A DNA stretch of 64,000 bases, taken from NCBI RefSeq assembly GCF_964642095.1, contig NZ_OZ209244.1, positions 1,488,001 through 1,552,000 on the forward strand. Reading direction: 5' to 3'. Each line of letters opens with the position of its first letter. Positions within the stretch are counted from its first letter, which is position 1. Under the pieces are notes generated by a model that was not told the DNA's origin, ran no database searches, and worked only from the letters and a program-made list of their open reading frames with translations. Made by a program: the position numbers and the translations under genes. Of this stretch, positions 7,626-15,890 are shown piece by piece. This DNA comes from Fretibacterium fastidiosum (GTDB lineage: Bacteria; Synergistota; Synergistia; Synergistales; Aminobacteriaceae).

Positions 7626-8705
7626 CTAAGCCTTGACGGCCGCAAGCTGCCCGCAGGCGGCCATGATGTCCGCGCCGCGCTCCTTCCGGACCTCGAACTC
7701 GATGTGCAGCTCGGACAGCGCGGCACAGAACGCCTTGACGCGCCCTTCCGGAGAGCGGCGAAGGTCCGGCCGCATGGGGATAGGGTTGTAGGGGATCAGG
7801 TTGACGTAAGGGTCCAGGCCGTCCAACAGCGCCGCCATCTCGTAGGCCATCTGAGGGGCGTCGTTGACCCCGTCGATCATCGCGTACTCGATCGTGATGC
7901 GCTCCCCCGTACGGCGGCGGTAGAGGCGCAGCGCCTCCACCAGGCGGCTCAGGGGGTACTTTCGGTTGATGGGCATGAGCCGGGACCGCAGCTCGTCGTT
8001 CGGCGCGTGCAGGGAGATCGAGAGCCTCAGCGGAATCTCGAAGTCCGCCAGGTCCTCGATGCCGGGCACGATGCCGGAGGTGGAGATCGTGATGTGCCGG
8101 GCCCCCAGGTTCCTCATCTTCGGGTGGTTGAGGGCGCGGATGCTCTCAAAGACGTTCCGCTCGTTCAGCAGGGGCTCCCCCATCCCCATGAAGACGACGT
8201 TGTTGATCCCCGGCCCCAACCCCGCGTCCAGGACGCGCCGTTCCATCATAAGAAACTGCCCGACGATCTCTCCGGGCGTCAGGTTCCTCGCGAAGCCCAG
8301 GGTCCCCGTCGCGCAGAAGGTGCAGGCGAGGGGGCAGCCGACCTGGCTTGAGATGCAGGCCGTCCTGTGCCCTCCGTGGTCCAGCAGCACGGACTCGACG
8401 CGCGAACCGTCCGCCATCTGCCACAGGTACTTCCGCGTGCCGTCCCTCGATCGCCGGTCTTGAATCAGGATGGGCAGGGTCATCAGGACCGTCCCGCACA
8501 GCCGCTCCCGCAGGGACTTCGAGAGGCTGCTCATCTCGTGGTAGTCGAAGACCTTGTGACCGTAGATCCACTGGCAGATTTGATCCGCTCGAAAGCGCGG
8601 CTCGCCCAGCCCCTCCATCACCCTCCTCCAGGCATCGCAGCTCAGGGAGAGGGCGTCATCCTCCGCCGTCAACAAATTATCCGCAGGGCTCTCAGGGTTC
8701 TTCAT
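7626..8705 (-). CDS. rlmN: Dual-specificity RNA methyltransferase RlmN
   Basis: This radical-SAM enzyme methylates C2 of adenosine 2503 in 23S rRNA and adenosine 37 in some tRNAs. The product is 359 residues. It contains the CxxxCxxC cluster motif as CPLACTFCATG near residue 116, preceded by SSQVGC. It also has the GMGEPLLN segment, a SISLHAPNDELR motif near 210, and a C-terminal VRKERGADIMAACGQL with the mechanistic cysteine. I chose ATG 8705 over the upstream TTG at 8747 because GAGGAAATC precedes it. It stands alone between IS debris and a divergently transcribed kinase gene. Confidence 0.95.
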   Translation of the reverse strand: MKNPESPADNLLTAEDDALSLSCDAWRRVMEGLGEPRFRADQICQWIYGHKVFDYHEMSSLSKSLRERLCGTVLMTLPILIQDRRSRDGTRKYLWQMADGSRVESVLLDHGGHRTACISSQVGCPLACTFCATGTLGFARNLTPGEIVGQFLMMERRVLDAGLGPGINNVVFMGMGEPLLNERNVFESIRALNHPKMRNLGARHITISTSGIVPGIEDLADFEIPLRLSISLHAPNDELRSRLMPINRKYPLSRLVEALRLYRRRTGERITIEYAMIDGVNDAPQMAYEMAALLDGLDPYVNLIPYNPIPMRPDLRRSPEGRVKAFCAALSELHIEFEVRKERGADIMAACGQLAAVKA

Positions 8706-8768
8706 GATTTCCTCGCGATGACGTGTCCTCGCGCCGCTCCTTTTCAAAAAAATTTCTCAAGCGTTGTC

Positions 8769-8796
8769 TTGAGCGTCCATTATCGTTTATTATAAT
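8769..8796 (+). promoter_or_regulatory. Candidate promoter for the histidine kinase gene
   Basis: TTGAGC (8769–8774), a 16-base spacer and TATAAT (8791–8796) lie about 75 bases upstream of the ATG at 8872. The AT-rich core also contains a minus-strand TATAAT-like sequence that could serve rlmN. Confidence 0.5.
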
Positions 8797-8871
8797 AACG
8801 ACAACAAAGTCCCGGACGCCCCACGGGGACGTCCGCCAATTCACCCGGCGCAGACCAGAGGAGGCCATACC

Positions 8872-10242
8872 ATGCCGACGCCATTCGAGGAAAACGGGCT
8901 TCAGGCTCCGCCGCAGCGCGGGGCCACGCTTCAGATCATATCCCGGCTCTGTTCTTTGGCCGCCGTATTCCTGGCGGCGTTCCTCGTCGTCTACTACGGC
9001 AACGCCCTCCTGTTGAGGCTTCACGGACATCTCCTCGACAGGCAGGGCAACGTCACGACGCTCTCCTTCGCCCTCTCCAGGGTTTTGATCCACGGGCTGC
9101 AGAACATGCTGATCGTCGTCGCCTGGCAGGCCGTCGCCCGAAGGCTCTCGCACCGCACGGCGCATTTTGCGGACGCGGTCAACATCGTGGTCCCTCCTGT
9201 AGCCTTCATGGCAACCGCGTGGCTCCTGCCGCACCTCTCCCCGAACCTGACGCTCTCCTTTTCCATGAGCCCCGTCCTGGCCTTCCTCCTGCTGTGCCTG
9301 TTCCACGCCCTCACCCTGCGCGTGGAAAACGTGCTGGACCGCAGCCTGGCCCTCATCCTCTGGCTCTTCGCCTCCCACAGCCTGGAGATGATCACGGGGG
9401 TGCCCTTCCCCCAGTCCGCCCTGCCGGAGGCCGACGCCGCCTTCGTCAGCATGACGGGCTTTACGCTCTTCTTCTGCTTCCTGGCCGGCGCCATGTCCTC
9501 GTCCTGGCTGCTGGTCAAGTACTCCATCCGCCTGAGCGTCCTGAAGAACTCCTGGATCGGCGCGGAGCTGAAGCGCGGCGAGACGAGCGTCAGCGGGATC
9601 AACATGCTGGACGTCAACAACCTCGTGCACGACATGAAGAACGTCATCGCCGTCATCAAGGGCACGGCAAGGATGATGGACAAAAAGGAGCCCTCCGAGA
9701 GAACGGCGCTCCTCCTGAAGGCCGCGGACTACATGGGAACCATGACCCAGGAGCTCCTGTCGGGGGACGAGAAGCACGACCTTGCCCTAAGCGAGCTCTT
9801 CCGCACGATCGAGCGCCACAGCAGCGCCTTCCCGTGGAAGGACGAGGTTTCGATGCACGCCGCCCCGGAGGTCGAGGGAGCGCACATCATGGCGAACAAG
9901 CTGCGCCTCATCCGGGCCATCTTCAACATCCTGGACAACGCCTGGCGCGGCAACGCGCTGGTGGGCGCCCACGGCATCCTGCTGCAGGTGCGGCTGGACA
10001 TCCACGGACGCATGGCGGAGTTCGAGATCATCGACAACGGCCCCGGCTACAGCGGAACTCAGGCGGCGGGACAGTCCGGCTGGGGCTCCACGGGGCTGGG
10101 CCTGGCCTTCACGCGGCGGGTGATCTCGCTGCACGGGGGCTCCTTGGCGATCACCAGCCGAAAGGACCAAAAGCGCGGGGCCAGGGTGGTTATTTACCTC
10201 CCAATCCTCCAGGGCCCGCGGCCTTCGACGCCCGACGCCTGA
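8872..10242 (+). CDS. Orphan membrane sensor histidine kinase
   Basis: This 456-residue protein has about six hydrophobic segments in the first 235 residues and a cytoplasmic kinase core. The phosphoacceptor region reads LVHDMKNVIAVIKG with His253. The ATP-binding domain follows with an N-box (IFNILDNAWRGN near 359), a G1 box (EIIDNGPGY near 387) and a G2 box (WGSTGLGLAFTRR near 404). No periplasmic sensor domain is evident, so stimulus sensing may occur within the membrane, or through a partner. No response regulator is encoded nearby. Its 3' end overlaps the convergent dedA gene by 53 bases. Kinase function is confident; signal and target are unknown. Confidence 0.85.
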   Translation: MPTPFEENGLQAPPQRGATLQIISRLCSLAAVFLAAFLVVYYGNALLLRLHGHLLDRQGNVTTLSFALSRVLIHGLQNMLIVVAWQAVARRLSHRTAHFADAVNIVVPPVAFMATAWLLPHLSPNLTLSFSMSPVLAFLLLCLFHALTLRVENVLDRSLALILWLFASHSLEMITGVPFPQSALPEADAAFVSMTGFTLFFCFLAGAMSSSWLLVKYSIRLSVLKNSWIGAELKRGETSVSGINMLDVNNLVHDMKNVIAVIKGTARMMDKKEPSERTALLLKAADYMGTMTQELLSGDEKHDLALSELFRTIERHSSAFPWKDEVSMHAAPEVEGAHIMANKLRLIRAIFNILDNAWRGNALVGAHGILLQVRLDIHGRMAEFEIIDNGPGYSGTQAAGQSGWGSTGLGLAFTRRVISLHGGSLAITSRKDQKRGARVVIYLPILQGPRPSTPDA

Positions 10243-10924
10243 GGCACAGCCACGCGGCGTAGCCCGCGGCGATGAGGAGCGCCACGCCGACGCAGCCCAG
10301 GCTGATGACGTGCAGGTAGCGCCCCAGCCCCTCCTGGTGCCCCCCCAGAAGGTAGCCCACGAGCGTCAGGGCCACGACCCACCCCCCGGCGCCCAGCGCC
10401 GTGAAGGCCGTGAAGGTTCCGAGCGGCATTCGGGCGATGCCGGCAGGAAGCGAGATGTACTGGCGGATGACGGGCACCAGCCGGCCGACGAGGGTGCTGA
10501 CGTGCCCGTGCCGGATGAAGAACCCCTCCGCCTTCGACACGGACTCCTCCGACACCAGGAAGTACCTGCCGTACTTCAGGAGCAGCGGGCGCCCCAGGCG
10601 GACCGCCACCCAATAGTTGAAGAGCGCGCCGAGGACGCTGCCCACGATGCCGGCGGCGATGGCTCCCCAGAGGGACATCTCGCCACGCCACGCCAAATAC
10701 CCCGCGGGGGGCATCACCACCTCGCTGGGGAAGGGGAAGAACGAGGATTCCAGGAACATCAGGGCCGCTATCCCCGCGTAGCCCAGGCGCCCGATCGTCT
10801 CCACCAGCCAGGTGACGAAGCCGCCAAAGGCGTCCCGAAGCGGCGCGGCAAAGGCCAGGGCCGCGCAGCAGAGGGCGCCGCACAGCGCCGCGAGAAGGAC
10901 CAGTTTCTTCCAATGTACGAGCAT
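10190..10924 (-). CDS. DedA-family membrane protein
   Basis: This 244-residue polytopic protein belongs to the DedA/SNARE-associated family; family members act in lipid carrier recycling and membrane homeostasis. Diagnostic blocks are MFLESSFFPFPSEVVMPPAG near residue 61, GSVLGALFNYWVAVRLGRP near 95, and GRLVPVIRQYISLPAG near 147 with the conserved arginines. The N-terminus is hydrophobic (possible signal anchor) and the tail is basic. It overlaps the 3' end of the kinase gene on the other strand. The 164-base gap to ligA contains no further gene. Exact transported substrate is not predictable. Confidence 0.9.
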   Translation of the reverse strand: MLVHWKKLVLLAALCGALCCAALAFAAPLRDAFGGFVTWLVETIGRLGYAGIAALMFLESSFFPFPSEVVMPPAGYLAWRGEMSLWGAIAAGIVGSVLGALFNYWVAVRLGRPLLLKYGRYFLVSEESVSKAEGFFIRHGHVSTLVGRLVPVIRQYISLPAGIARMPLGTFTAFTALGAGGWVVALTLVGYLLGGHQEGLGRYLHVISLGCVGVALLIAAGYAAWLCLRRRASKAAGPGGLGGK

Positions 10925-11088
10925 CTCTTTTCAGCTTCCTCCCGAAACTCGGCAAATTCGACAACCCGGCGGTTATTTTACGCGACCCCTGCGCCGGTCG
11001 CCAGAGGCGGACGGCGTATCCCGCCCTCCGGACTTGGGGGGCTGCCGAATATAAGGTGGAGGATTTTTGCCTTTCCCCAAAAGAGCGA

Positions 11089-13140
11089 TTAAGCCGGGGC
11101 GCTGCCCCCGATCATCCGGAGGAAGTCCTCCTCGCTGACGATGGGGACCCCTAGCTCCTCCGCCCGCCTCCGCTTGCTCCCTCCGCCCGCGCCCGCCACG
11201 AGGAAGCTGGTCTTCGAGCTGACGCTGCCGGAGGCGCTGCCGCCGTGGGCCCTGACCAGCGCCTCCGCCTCGGCGCGCTTCATGGAGGAGAGCTCTCCCG
11301 TGAAGACGAAGGACTTCCCTTCAAGCTCCGTGCCCTCGTGCCCGGCGGCATCCCCTGAGGAGAAGTTCAGCCCGCGCTCCCTCAGGCGCTCCACGAGCGC
11401 CAGGTTCGCCTCATCGCGGAAGAACGCTTCGACGGATGAGGCGATGACCGGCCCCACGCCCTCGACGTCCGCGATCTCCGCCTCCGAGGCCGCCGACAGG
11501 GCGTCCATGCTGCCGAAACGTTCCGCCAGGAGCTCCGCCACGCGCCTGCCCACGAAGCGGATGCCAAGCGCCGCGATGAGCGCGGAGAGCGGACGGTCCT
11601 TCGAGGCCTCGAGCGCACCCATCAGGTTCCTGGCGGACTTCTCTCCCATGCGGTCCAGCGAGGCCCAGTCCTCCTCCGGCAGGTCGTAGACGTCGGAGAG
11701 CGTCTTGACCCGGCCGCTGTCGATCAGCTGCTCCGCCAGGCGCTCCCCCAGCCCCCGTATGTCGAGCCCCGCGCGGGAGGCGAAGTAGCGCAGGCCCTCC
11801 TTCAGCTGCGCGGGGCAGGAGGCGCGGTTCGGGCAGCGCAGCACCGCCTCGTCCGGCAGGCGCACCGCCTCGGACCCGCAGGCGGGGCAGCGCTCCGGCA
11901 TCTCGAAGGGCCGCTCCGCGCCCGTGCGGCACTCCTTCTCCACGGCCACGACCTCCGGGATGATCTCAGCCGCCTTGCGGACGCGCACCACGTCGCCCAC
12001 GCGAACGTCCTTGCGCCGAATCTCGTCCTCGTTGTGCAGGCCCGCGCGCTGCACGACGGTGCCCGCCAGCCGCACCGGCTCCAGGTTGGCCACCGGCGTC
12101 AGGGCTCCCGTGCGTCCCACGGAGACGTCGATGCTCAAGATCCTCGTCCGCGCCTCCTCCGGCGGGTACTTGTAGGCCACCGCCCAGCGCGGCGCGTGGG
12201 CCGTGGCCCCCAGGCCGTCCCAAAGCGTCAGGTCGTCCAGCTTCACCACGGCGCCGTCCGTCACGTAGGGCAGGGAAAAGCGCCTCTCCTGCCATTCGAC
12301 GATGAACGCCTCCGCCTCGGCCAGCGACGCGCAGCGCCGCCACGCCGGCTGGATGGGCAGGCCGCGCTCCGCCAGCCACTCCAGGGCGTCCCCCTGACGC
12401 GTCACGCCGAGGGACGGGGCGTCAACGAGGTAGTAGAGGAAGGCGTCCAGGCCGCGCTCCGCGACGATGCGCGAGTCCAACTGGCGCATCGTGCCCGCGG
12501 CGGCGTTTCGCGGATTGGCGAAGGGTGGCTCGCCCAGTTCCTCTCGACGCTCATTCAGCGCATTGAAGCGGTCCCACGTCATCAGCACCTCGCCGCGCAC
12601 CTCCACGCGCCCCGCCGGAGCGCCCTTCAGGCGCATGGGGAGGGTCCGCAGGGTGCGCAGGTTCTCCGTCACGTCCTCCCCGACGCGGCCGTCCCCCCGC
12701 GTGGCCCCCCGGACGAACCGACCGTCCTCGTAGAGCAGCGAGACGGCCAGGCCGTCGATCTTCATCTCGCAGGTGAAGGTCCAGTCGTCCTCCGGGACGT
12801 CCCCCCGGATGCGCTCCAGGAACGACGACAGCTCCCCGGCGCTGAACACGTTGTCCAGGGACAGCATGGGGCGTTCGTGGCGCACCTTCTCGAACCCCTC
12901 CAGCACCGTGCCGCCCACGCGGCGCGTCGGCGAATCCGGCCGCACCCGGTCCGGGTGTGCGCGCTCGAGCTCCGCCAGCTCCCGAACCAGCGCGTCGTAT
13001 TCCGCGTCGGGAATCTCCGGCGCGTCCTCGTCGTAGTAGAGGCGCGCATGGTGCGCCAGCTCCTCGTAGAGCTCCGCCATGCGCGCCGCATCGTCCTGCC
13101 CGCGCTCCAGTCCGCGGTCAACCCCGCCCACGTCGTTCAT
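11089..13140 (-). CDS. ligA: NAD-dependent DNA ligase LigA
   Basis: LigA seals nicks during replication and repair using NAD. The 683-residue product has the complete domain order. An N-terminal Ia domain (YYDEDAPEIPDAEYD near 35–49) precedes the adenylation domain with CEMKIDG, Lys127 being the AMP-accepting lysine. Then come the OB fold, a four-cysteine zinc finger (CPACGSEAV then CPNRASCPAQ), helix-hairpin-helix repeats (about 450–580) and a C-terminal BRCT domain (GKSFVFTGELSSMKRAEAEA). Length is typical. A short N-terminal tail precedes the family core, so the true start could be a few codons downstream. Confidence 0.97.
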   Translation of the reverse strand: MNDVGGVDRGLERGQDDAARMAELYEELAHHARLYYDEDAPEIPDAEYDALVRELAELERAHPDRVRPDSPTRRVGGTVLEGFEKVRHERPMLSLDNVFSAGELSSFLERIRGDVPEDDWTFTCEMKIDGLAVSLLYEDGRFVRGATRGDGRVGEDVTENLRTLRTLPMRLKGAPAGRVEVRGEVLMTWDRFNALNERREELGEPPFANPRNAAAGTMRQLDSRIVAERGLDAFLYYLVDAPSLGVTRQGDALEWLAERGLPIQPAWRRCASLAEAEAFIVEWQERRFSLPYVTDGAVVKLDDLTLWDGLGATAHAPRWAVAYKYPPEEARTRILSIDVSVGRTGALTPVANLEPVRLAGTVVQRAGLHNEDEIRRKDVRVGDVVRVRKAAEIIPEVVAVEKECRTGAERPFEMPERCPACGSEAVRLPDEAVLRCPNRASCPAQLKEGLRYFASRAGLDIRGLGERLAEQLIDSGRVKTLSDVYDLPEEDWASLDRMGEKSARNLMGALEASKDRPLSALIAALGIRFVGRRVAELLAERFGSMDALSAASEAEIADVEGVGPVIASSVEAFFRDEANLALVERLRERGLNFSSGDAAGHEGTELEGKSFVFTGELSSMKRAEAEALVRAHGGSASGSVSSKTSFLVAGAGGGSKRRRAEELGVPIVSEEDFLRMIGGSAPA

Positions 13141-13254
13141 GAAAACCTCCCCCAGGGATAAGACGCCACGACGCCCTCGCGCGGCCCTTCTGCCGCCCAG
13201 GCCGTCGCCTTGATCCGGCAGGCTGCCGGCTTGTCGTGAGCGACGGTCACTCGC

Positions 13255-13797
13255 TCAATCGATCCTTTCCGTTGAAAGCCCCGCCGCCGACACGGCTTTC
13301 CTCAGCAGGGCGTCGTCAACCGTCCCCTCCGGCGGCATGTAGACCTCTATCCATCGTTTATCCGGCCGAACGAGGACCCCTTCGACGCCCTCCAGGGCCT
13401 CCAACGCCGCCTTCGCCTCGACCTCCCTCGCCGCATCTTCAGCCCCCGCCAGCCTGACGACTTTGTAATCCTGGCGCTCGATCTTGAAGACGACCGGCCT
13501 CGTTCCGTCGTTGCAGCAGGCGATCATCATCCTCTCGTCGTTGGTCCAGTGCCTCATGATGCTGCCGCCCTGCAGGGCGGTGTAGATGTAGCGGCTGATG
13601 CAGTCCCATGCCTCCCCGCACTGACTGCCCCTTCCCATGGTCCAGAAAGTGTCTTCGTCGGCGTATCGGTAGAAGATGAACTCGTCACCGACGTGATAGA
13701 AGGGGCAGGGGCCGGATTTTGGGTCGGCTAAGTACTTCTCCTGATATTCCGGAAAACATCTCTTGTCAATCACCGTGACCTTGCATCGATGTTGCAT
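13255..13797 (-). CDS. TIGR04076-family protein with C-terminal HMA-like extension
   Basis: The first part (about 1–115 of 180 residues) fits the small cysteine-rich TIGR04076 family of unknown function. It shows CKVTVIDKRC, then CPFYHVGDEF, then CGEAWDCISRYIYTALQGG, and ends with the diagnostic ACCNDGTRPVVFKIER. The remaining 65 residues have a beta-alpha-beta-beta-alpha-beta pattern (YKVVRLAG, ALEALEGVEGVLV, RWIEVYMPP, LLRKAVSAAGL) like a heavy-metal-associated domain, but with no CxxC metal site. I used ATG 13797, not the upstream in-frame ATG at 13920, because the predicted promoter places transcription start near 13924. Function is unknown; the cysteines suggest metal or redox chemistry. 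Confidence 0.75.
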   Translation of the reverse strand: MQHRCKVTVIDKRCFPEYQEKYLADPKSGPCPFYHVGDEFIFYRYADEDTFWTMGRGSQCGEAWDCISRYIYTALQGGSIMRHWTNDERMMIACCNDGTRPVVFKIERQDYKVVRLAGAEDAAREVEAKAALEALEGVEGVLVRPDKRWIEVYMPPEGTVDDALLRKAVSAAGLSTERID

Positions 13798-13930
13798 CGC
13801 ATCCACCCCCCGAATGGCTTTCGAAACGACGGCCCTGATGCCGCGCTTTTCCGCTGAAACGCGGAGTGAAAAAGCTCCGGCCATTGCCGCCGCTGGCTCG
13901 TCCCTTGTACAGAAATCCACATCATAAATT

Positions 13931-13959
13931 ATTATACGCGGCAGGGCCGATGGGGCAAA
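13931..13959 (-). promoter_or_regulatory. Promoter of the TIGR04076-family gene
   Basis: On the minus strand TTTGCC (13954–13959), a 17-base spacer and TATAAT (13931–13936) form a good promoter. The start point near 13924 gives a leader of roughly 125 bases before ATG 13797. The rest of the divergent gap up to 14203 is GC-rich and shows no gene. Confidence 0.6.
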
Positions 13960-14202
13960 GGGGGCCCGGACCTTCTCAGACAGGGTCGAGGACCGGCGCA
14001 GCGGCCCCGCGGCGTCACGCCCCGTCCGGGGCGTCGGGGTGCGGGCGTCGACGCCAGAGTCAGTTTAACCTGTGCAAGGACTGGCTTGATCCTCGATAAA
14101 ATCGTCGTGATCTGTGGATTGGGGAGCCGAGGCCCCTTCCTCGAAGCCGTGTTATGTCCTATACTTGTCTGTATTCACTGTAATGCCGAAGGGGGTTTGG
14201 GT

Positions 14203-14841
14203 ATGGATGAGTTGCGAGCCTATGCCGTCCTTGGAGTACCTGGAGACTCACCGTTCACTGCTGTCCATCAGGCCTATTGCCTTTTGTGCTGTCTCTACAG
14301 CGCTGAAAACGACCCGTCCCCTGAGGCTGCAATGAAGTATCAGGAGGTGAGGACGGCCTACGCGGTCCTGAAGGAGAAATTCGAGAACAAGTCTATTTCG
14401 ACACAACGGAATCACGACGTTTCGGTGCCGCAAGGGAGCTTTTCGGCGGACGCCATAGCGAATTTGATCTTCTTCGAGGCGAGGCGCGAGAAGGAGGAGA
14501 AGCGCCGCCGCAGGATCCGGTTACTGGGAGCCGTAGGGGGTTCTCTGCTGTTCCCGATTCTCAGCGGAAGCGGAATGTATCTTCTGTTCGGGCTCCTTTC
14601 GATCCCCGCGACATACCTCTTGTGCTCCTTTCTGGAGCAAAACGACATCCTCTCCCAAAGGGGAACGGACGAGGCCTTCTTCTCCCTGCCCTGTCTGAGC
14701 TGGTTCCTGTGGCATCTCTTCGTCTCTTTTGAAGCCTACCGTGGCGACGCATCCTTTCTTCTCGTCGTCAAACTCATCGGCAGACAGACCTATTTTATTA
14801 TGATCGCTTATTTTCTGAGTTTGTGGCTCCGGAGAGGCTGA
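14203..14841 (+). CDS. Degenerate J-domain membrane protein, function unknown
   Basis: This 212-residue protein opens with a J-domain-like helical set: AYAVLGVPGDS, then AVHQAYCLLCCLYS, then KYQEVRTAYAVLKEKFENK. The loop that should hold the Hsp70-activating HPD motif instead reads SAENDPSPEA, so DnaK stimulation is unlikely. A basic linker (REKEEKRRRRIR) precedes three or four hydrophobic segments between about 110 and 208, placing the J-like part in the cytoplasm. A GAAGGGGG ribosome-binding site lies 7 bases before ATG 14203. The gene is isolated between a divergent gene and a MITE-like element, and is less GC-rich than its neighbours. The role is unknown. Confidence 0.6.
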   Translation: MDELRAYAVLGVPGDSPFTAVHQAYCLLCCLYSAENDPSPEAAMKYQEVRTAYAVLKEKFENKSISTQRNHDVSVPQGSFSADAIANLIFFEARREKEEKRRRRIRLLGAVGGSLLFPILSGSGMYLLFGLLSIPATYLLCSFLEQNDILSQRGTDEAFFSLPCLSWFLWHLFVSFEAYRGDASFLLVVKLIGRQTYFIMIAYFLSLWLRRG

Positions 14842-14886
14842 AAACCGGCTCTTCCTCGGATGGCGGTTTCAGCCGGGGAAGAGCTC

Positions 14887-15171
14887 ATACCAAGTCACGT
14901 TTAAAGAAAAGCAGGAAAGGCCCTCCTGCAAGGGGCTGCCCCACAGGGGGGAGGGGCGGCGAGTGTTTTTCGTAAGACGCGCCTGTCTGACATTCCCGCC
15001 AACGCCTCCACAAGGCAATCCATTGCCTTGCTTCGGCACAGCCGACCGACACGACGCCGGCCGCCTGTCGGCGTCCGTAAGTCGTGTCGTCTGGCTGAAC
15101 CCCTCCGCCGCCCCTGGCGGCACCTCCCCTTCCAGGGGAGGCGATCCACGTCGTTAAACGCGAATTGGTGT
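14887..15171. mobile_element. MITE-like non-coding element, copy 1
   Basis: A 285-bp non-coding element is bounded by 18-bp terminal inverted repeats: ATACCAAGTCACGTTTAA at 14887–14904 and, on the other strand, ACACCAATTCGCGTTTAA at 15154–15171 (15 of 18 identical). Its interior has several short palindromes, for example CCTCCCCTTCCAGGGGAGG, and matches the copy at 30385–31015 in inverted orientation. No long open frame is credible. A 450-base gene-free stretch (14842–15285) contains it. No clear target-site duplication is seen. Confidence 0.65.
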
Positions 15172-15285
15172 CAGGTCCAGGTCCCCCTCGCGAATAGCGT
15201 AACGGGTCGACTCGGCTATGCTGTTGCAGCCCACGCCCCATGCTGAAGGACAAAACGTGAGCGGTGCCGGACCCGTCGTTTCCCT

Positions 15286-15890
15286 CTACGGGATGGCCTG
15301 GCCGCCGGACAGAACCAGGAGCGTATTGACGAAGGCCTTGAGCTCGGGACACTGCCCGATTGCGATCAATAAATCGTTGTCCCGCAGTATGGCCTTGGCG
15401 TCGCGGGGCTTGACGTAACTTTTTTTGCGTTTCCCCGCCTCGAAGATTTCCTTGATATGACAGGCCGGAGGTTTCCCGTGATCGATGGTCTCCGGTTGTC
15501 CTTGAGGGGCGGCTTTGTCGTGAAGCGCCAGCTTTTGGATCGTCGTCCAGTAGGGCAACAGCCAGGCCTCGAAGTCATGCTGTGCCGCGTGTGGATGGAA
15601 CCTCGGCTCGTTCCCGACCCACTGACGCATCTTGGCTTTGGCGTCTGCGGCATCGTTGAAGTCGGGCGGTTGGGTCCCCGTGTAGACGTCCGTCAGAGCG
15701 ATGACGTGATCCGAGCTCCCTGCAACAAGTTATGCACCAAACGTTTCAGTTTTTCTGCCTTTGGAATGCGGCCGTCCTGAGGAAGGAAATCCAGCCTGGG
15801 CATTCGGGAAATTCTTGAGCGCAGAAAAGCGGTGAGGGCTTCCTTGAAAGCGGTCTCCGTCCTGCCCTCCACGATGATCGAGAGCTTCAT
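15286..15890 (-). pseudogene. DUF4276-family protein, frameshifted (partner of the adjacent ATPase)
   Basis: Two overlapping frames together make one DUF4276-type protein of about 200 residues, a Toprim-like family found beside AAA ATPases. The N-terminal part (ATG 15890) reads MKLSIIVEGRTETAFKEAL and RIPKAEKLKRLVHNLLQGAR, then hits TGA at 15693. The other frame continues without a stop from about 15712 with DHVIALTDVYTG, then MRQWVGNEPRFHPHAAQHDF, EAWLLPYW, and the C-terminal NTLLVLSGG. One base lost or two gained near 15708–15716 explains the break; no slippery heptamer is visible. Its ATG overlaps the ATPase stop (ATGA at 15887–15890). Sequencing error cannot be excluded. Confidence 0.75.

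Noticed and set aside
13216..13230. Short palindrome CCGGCAGGCTGCCGG as terminator of the TIGR04076 gene
   Set aside because: The 3-base loop stem is short and no U-run follows on the minus strand.
14848..14884. Hairpin GCTCTTCC/GGAAGAGC after the J-like gene as a terminator
   Set aside because: No T-run follows, and alternative pairing (GGCTGAAA with TTTCAGCC) competes; not called.
15693..15716. Programmed ribosomal frameshift in the DUF4276 gene
   Set aside because: No slippery heptamer, internal Shine–Dalgarno or obvious stimulatory structure is visible; a mutation or sequencing error is simpler.
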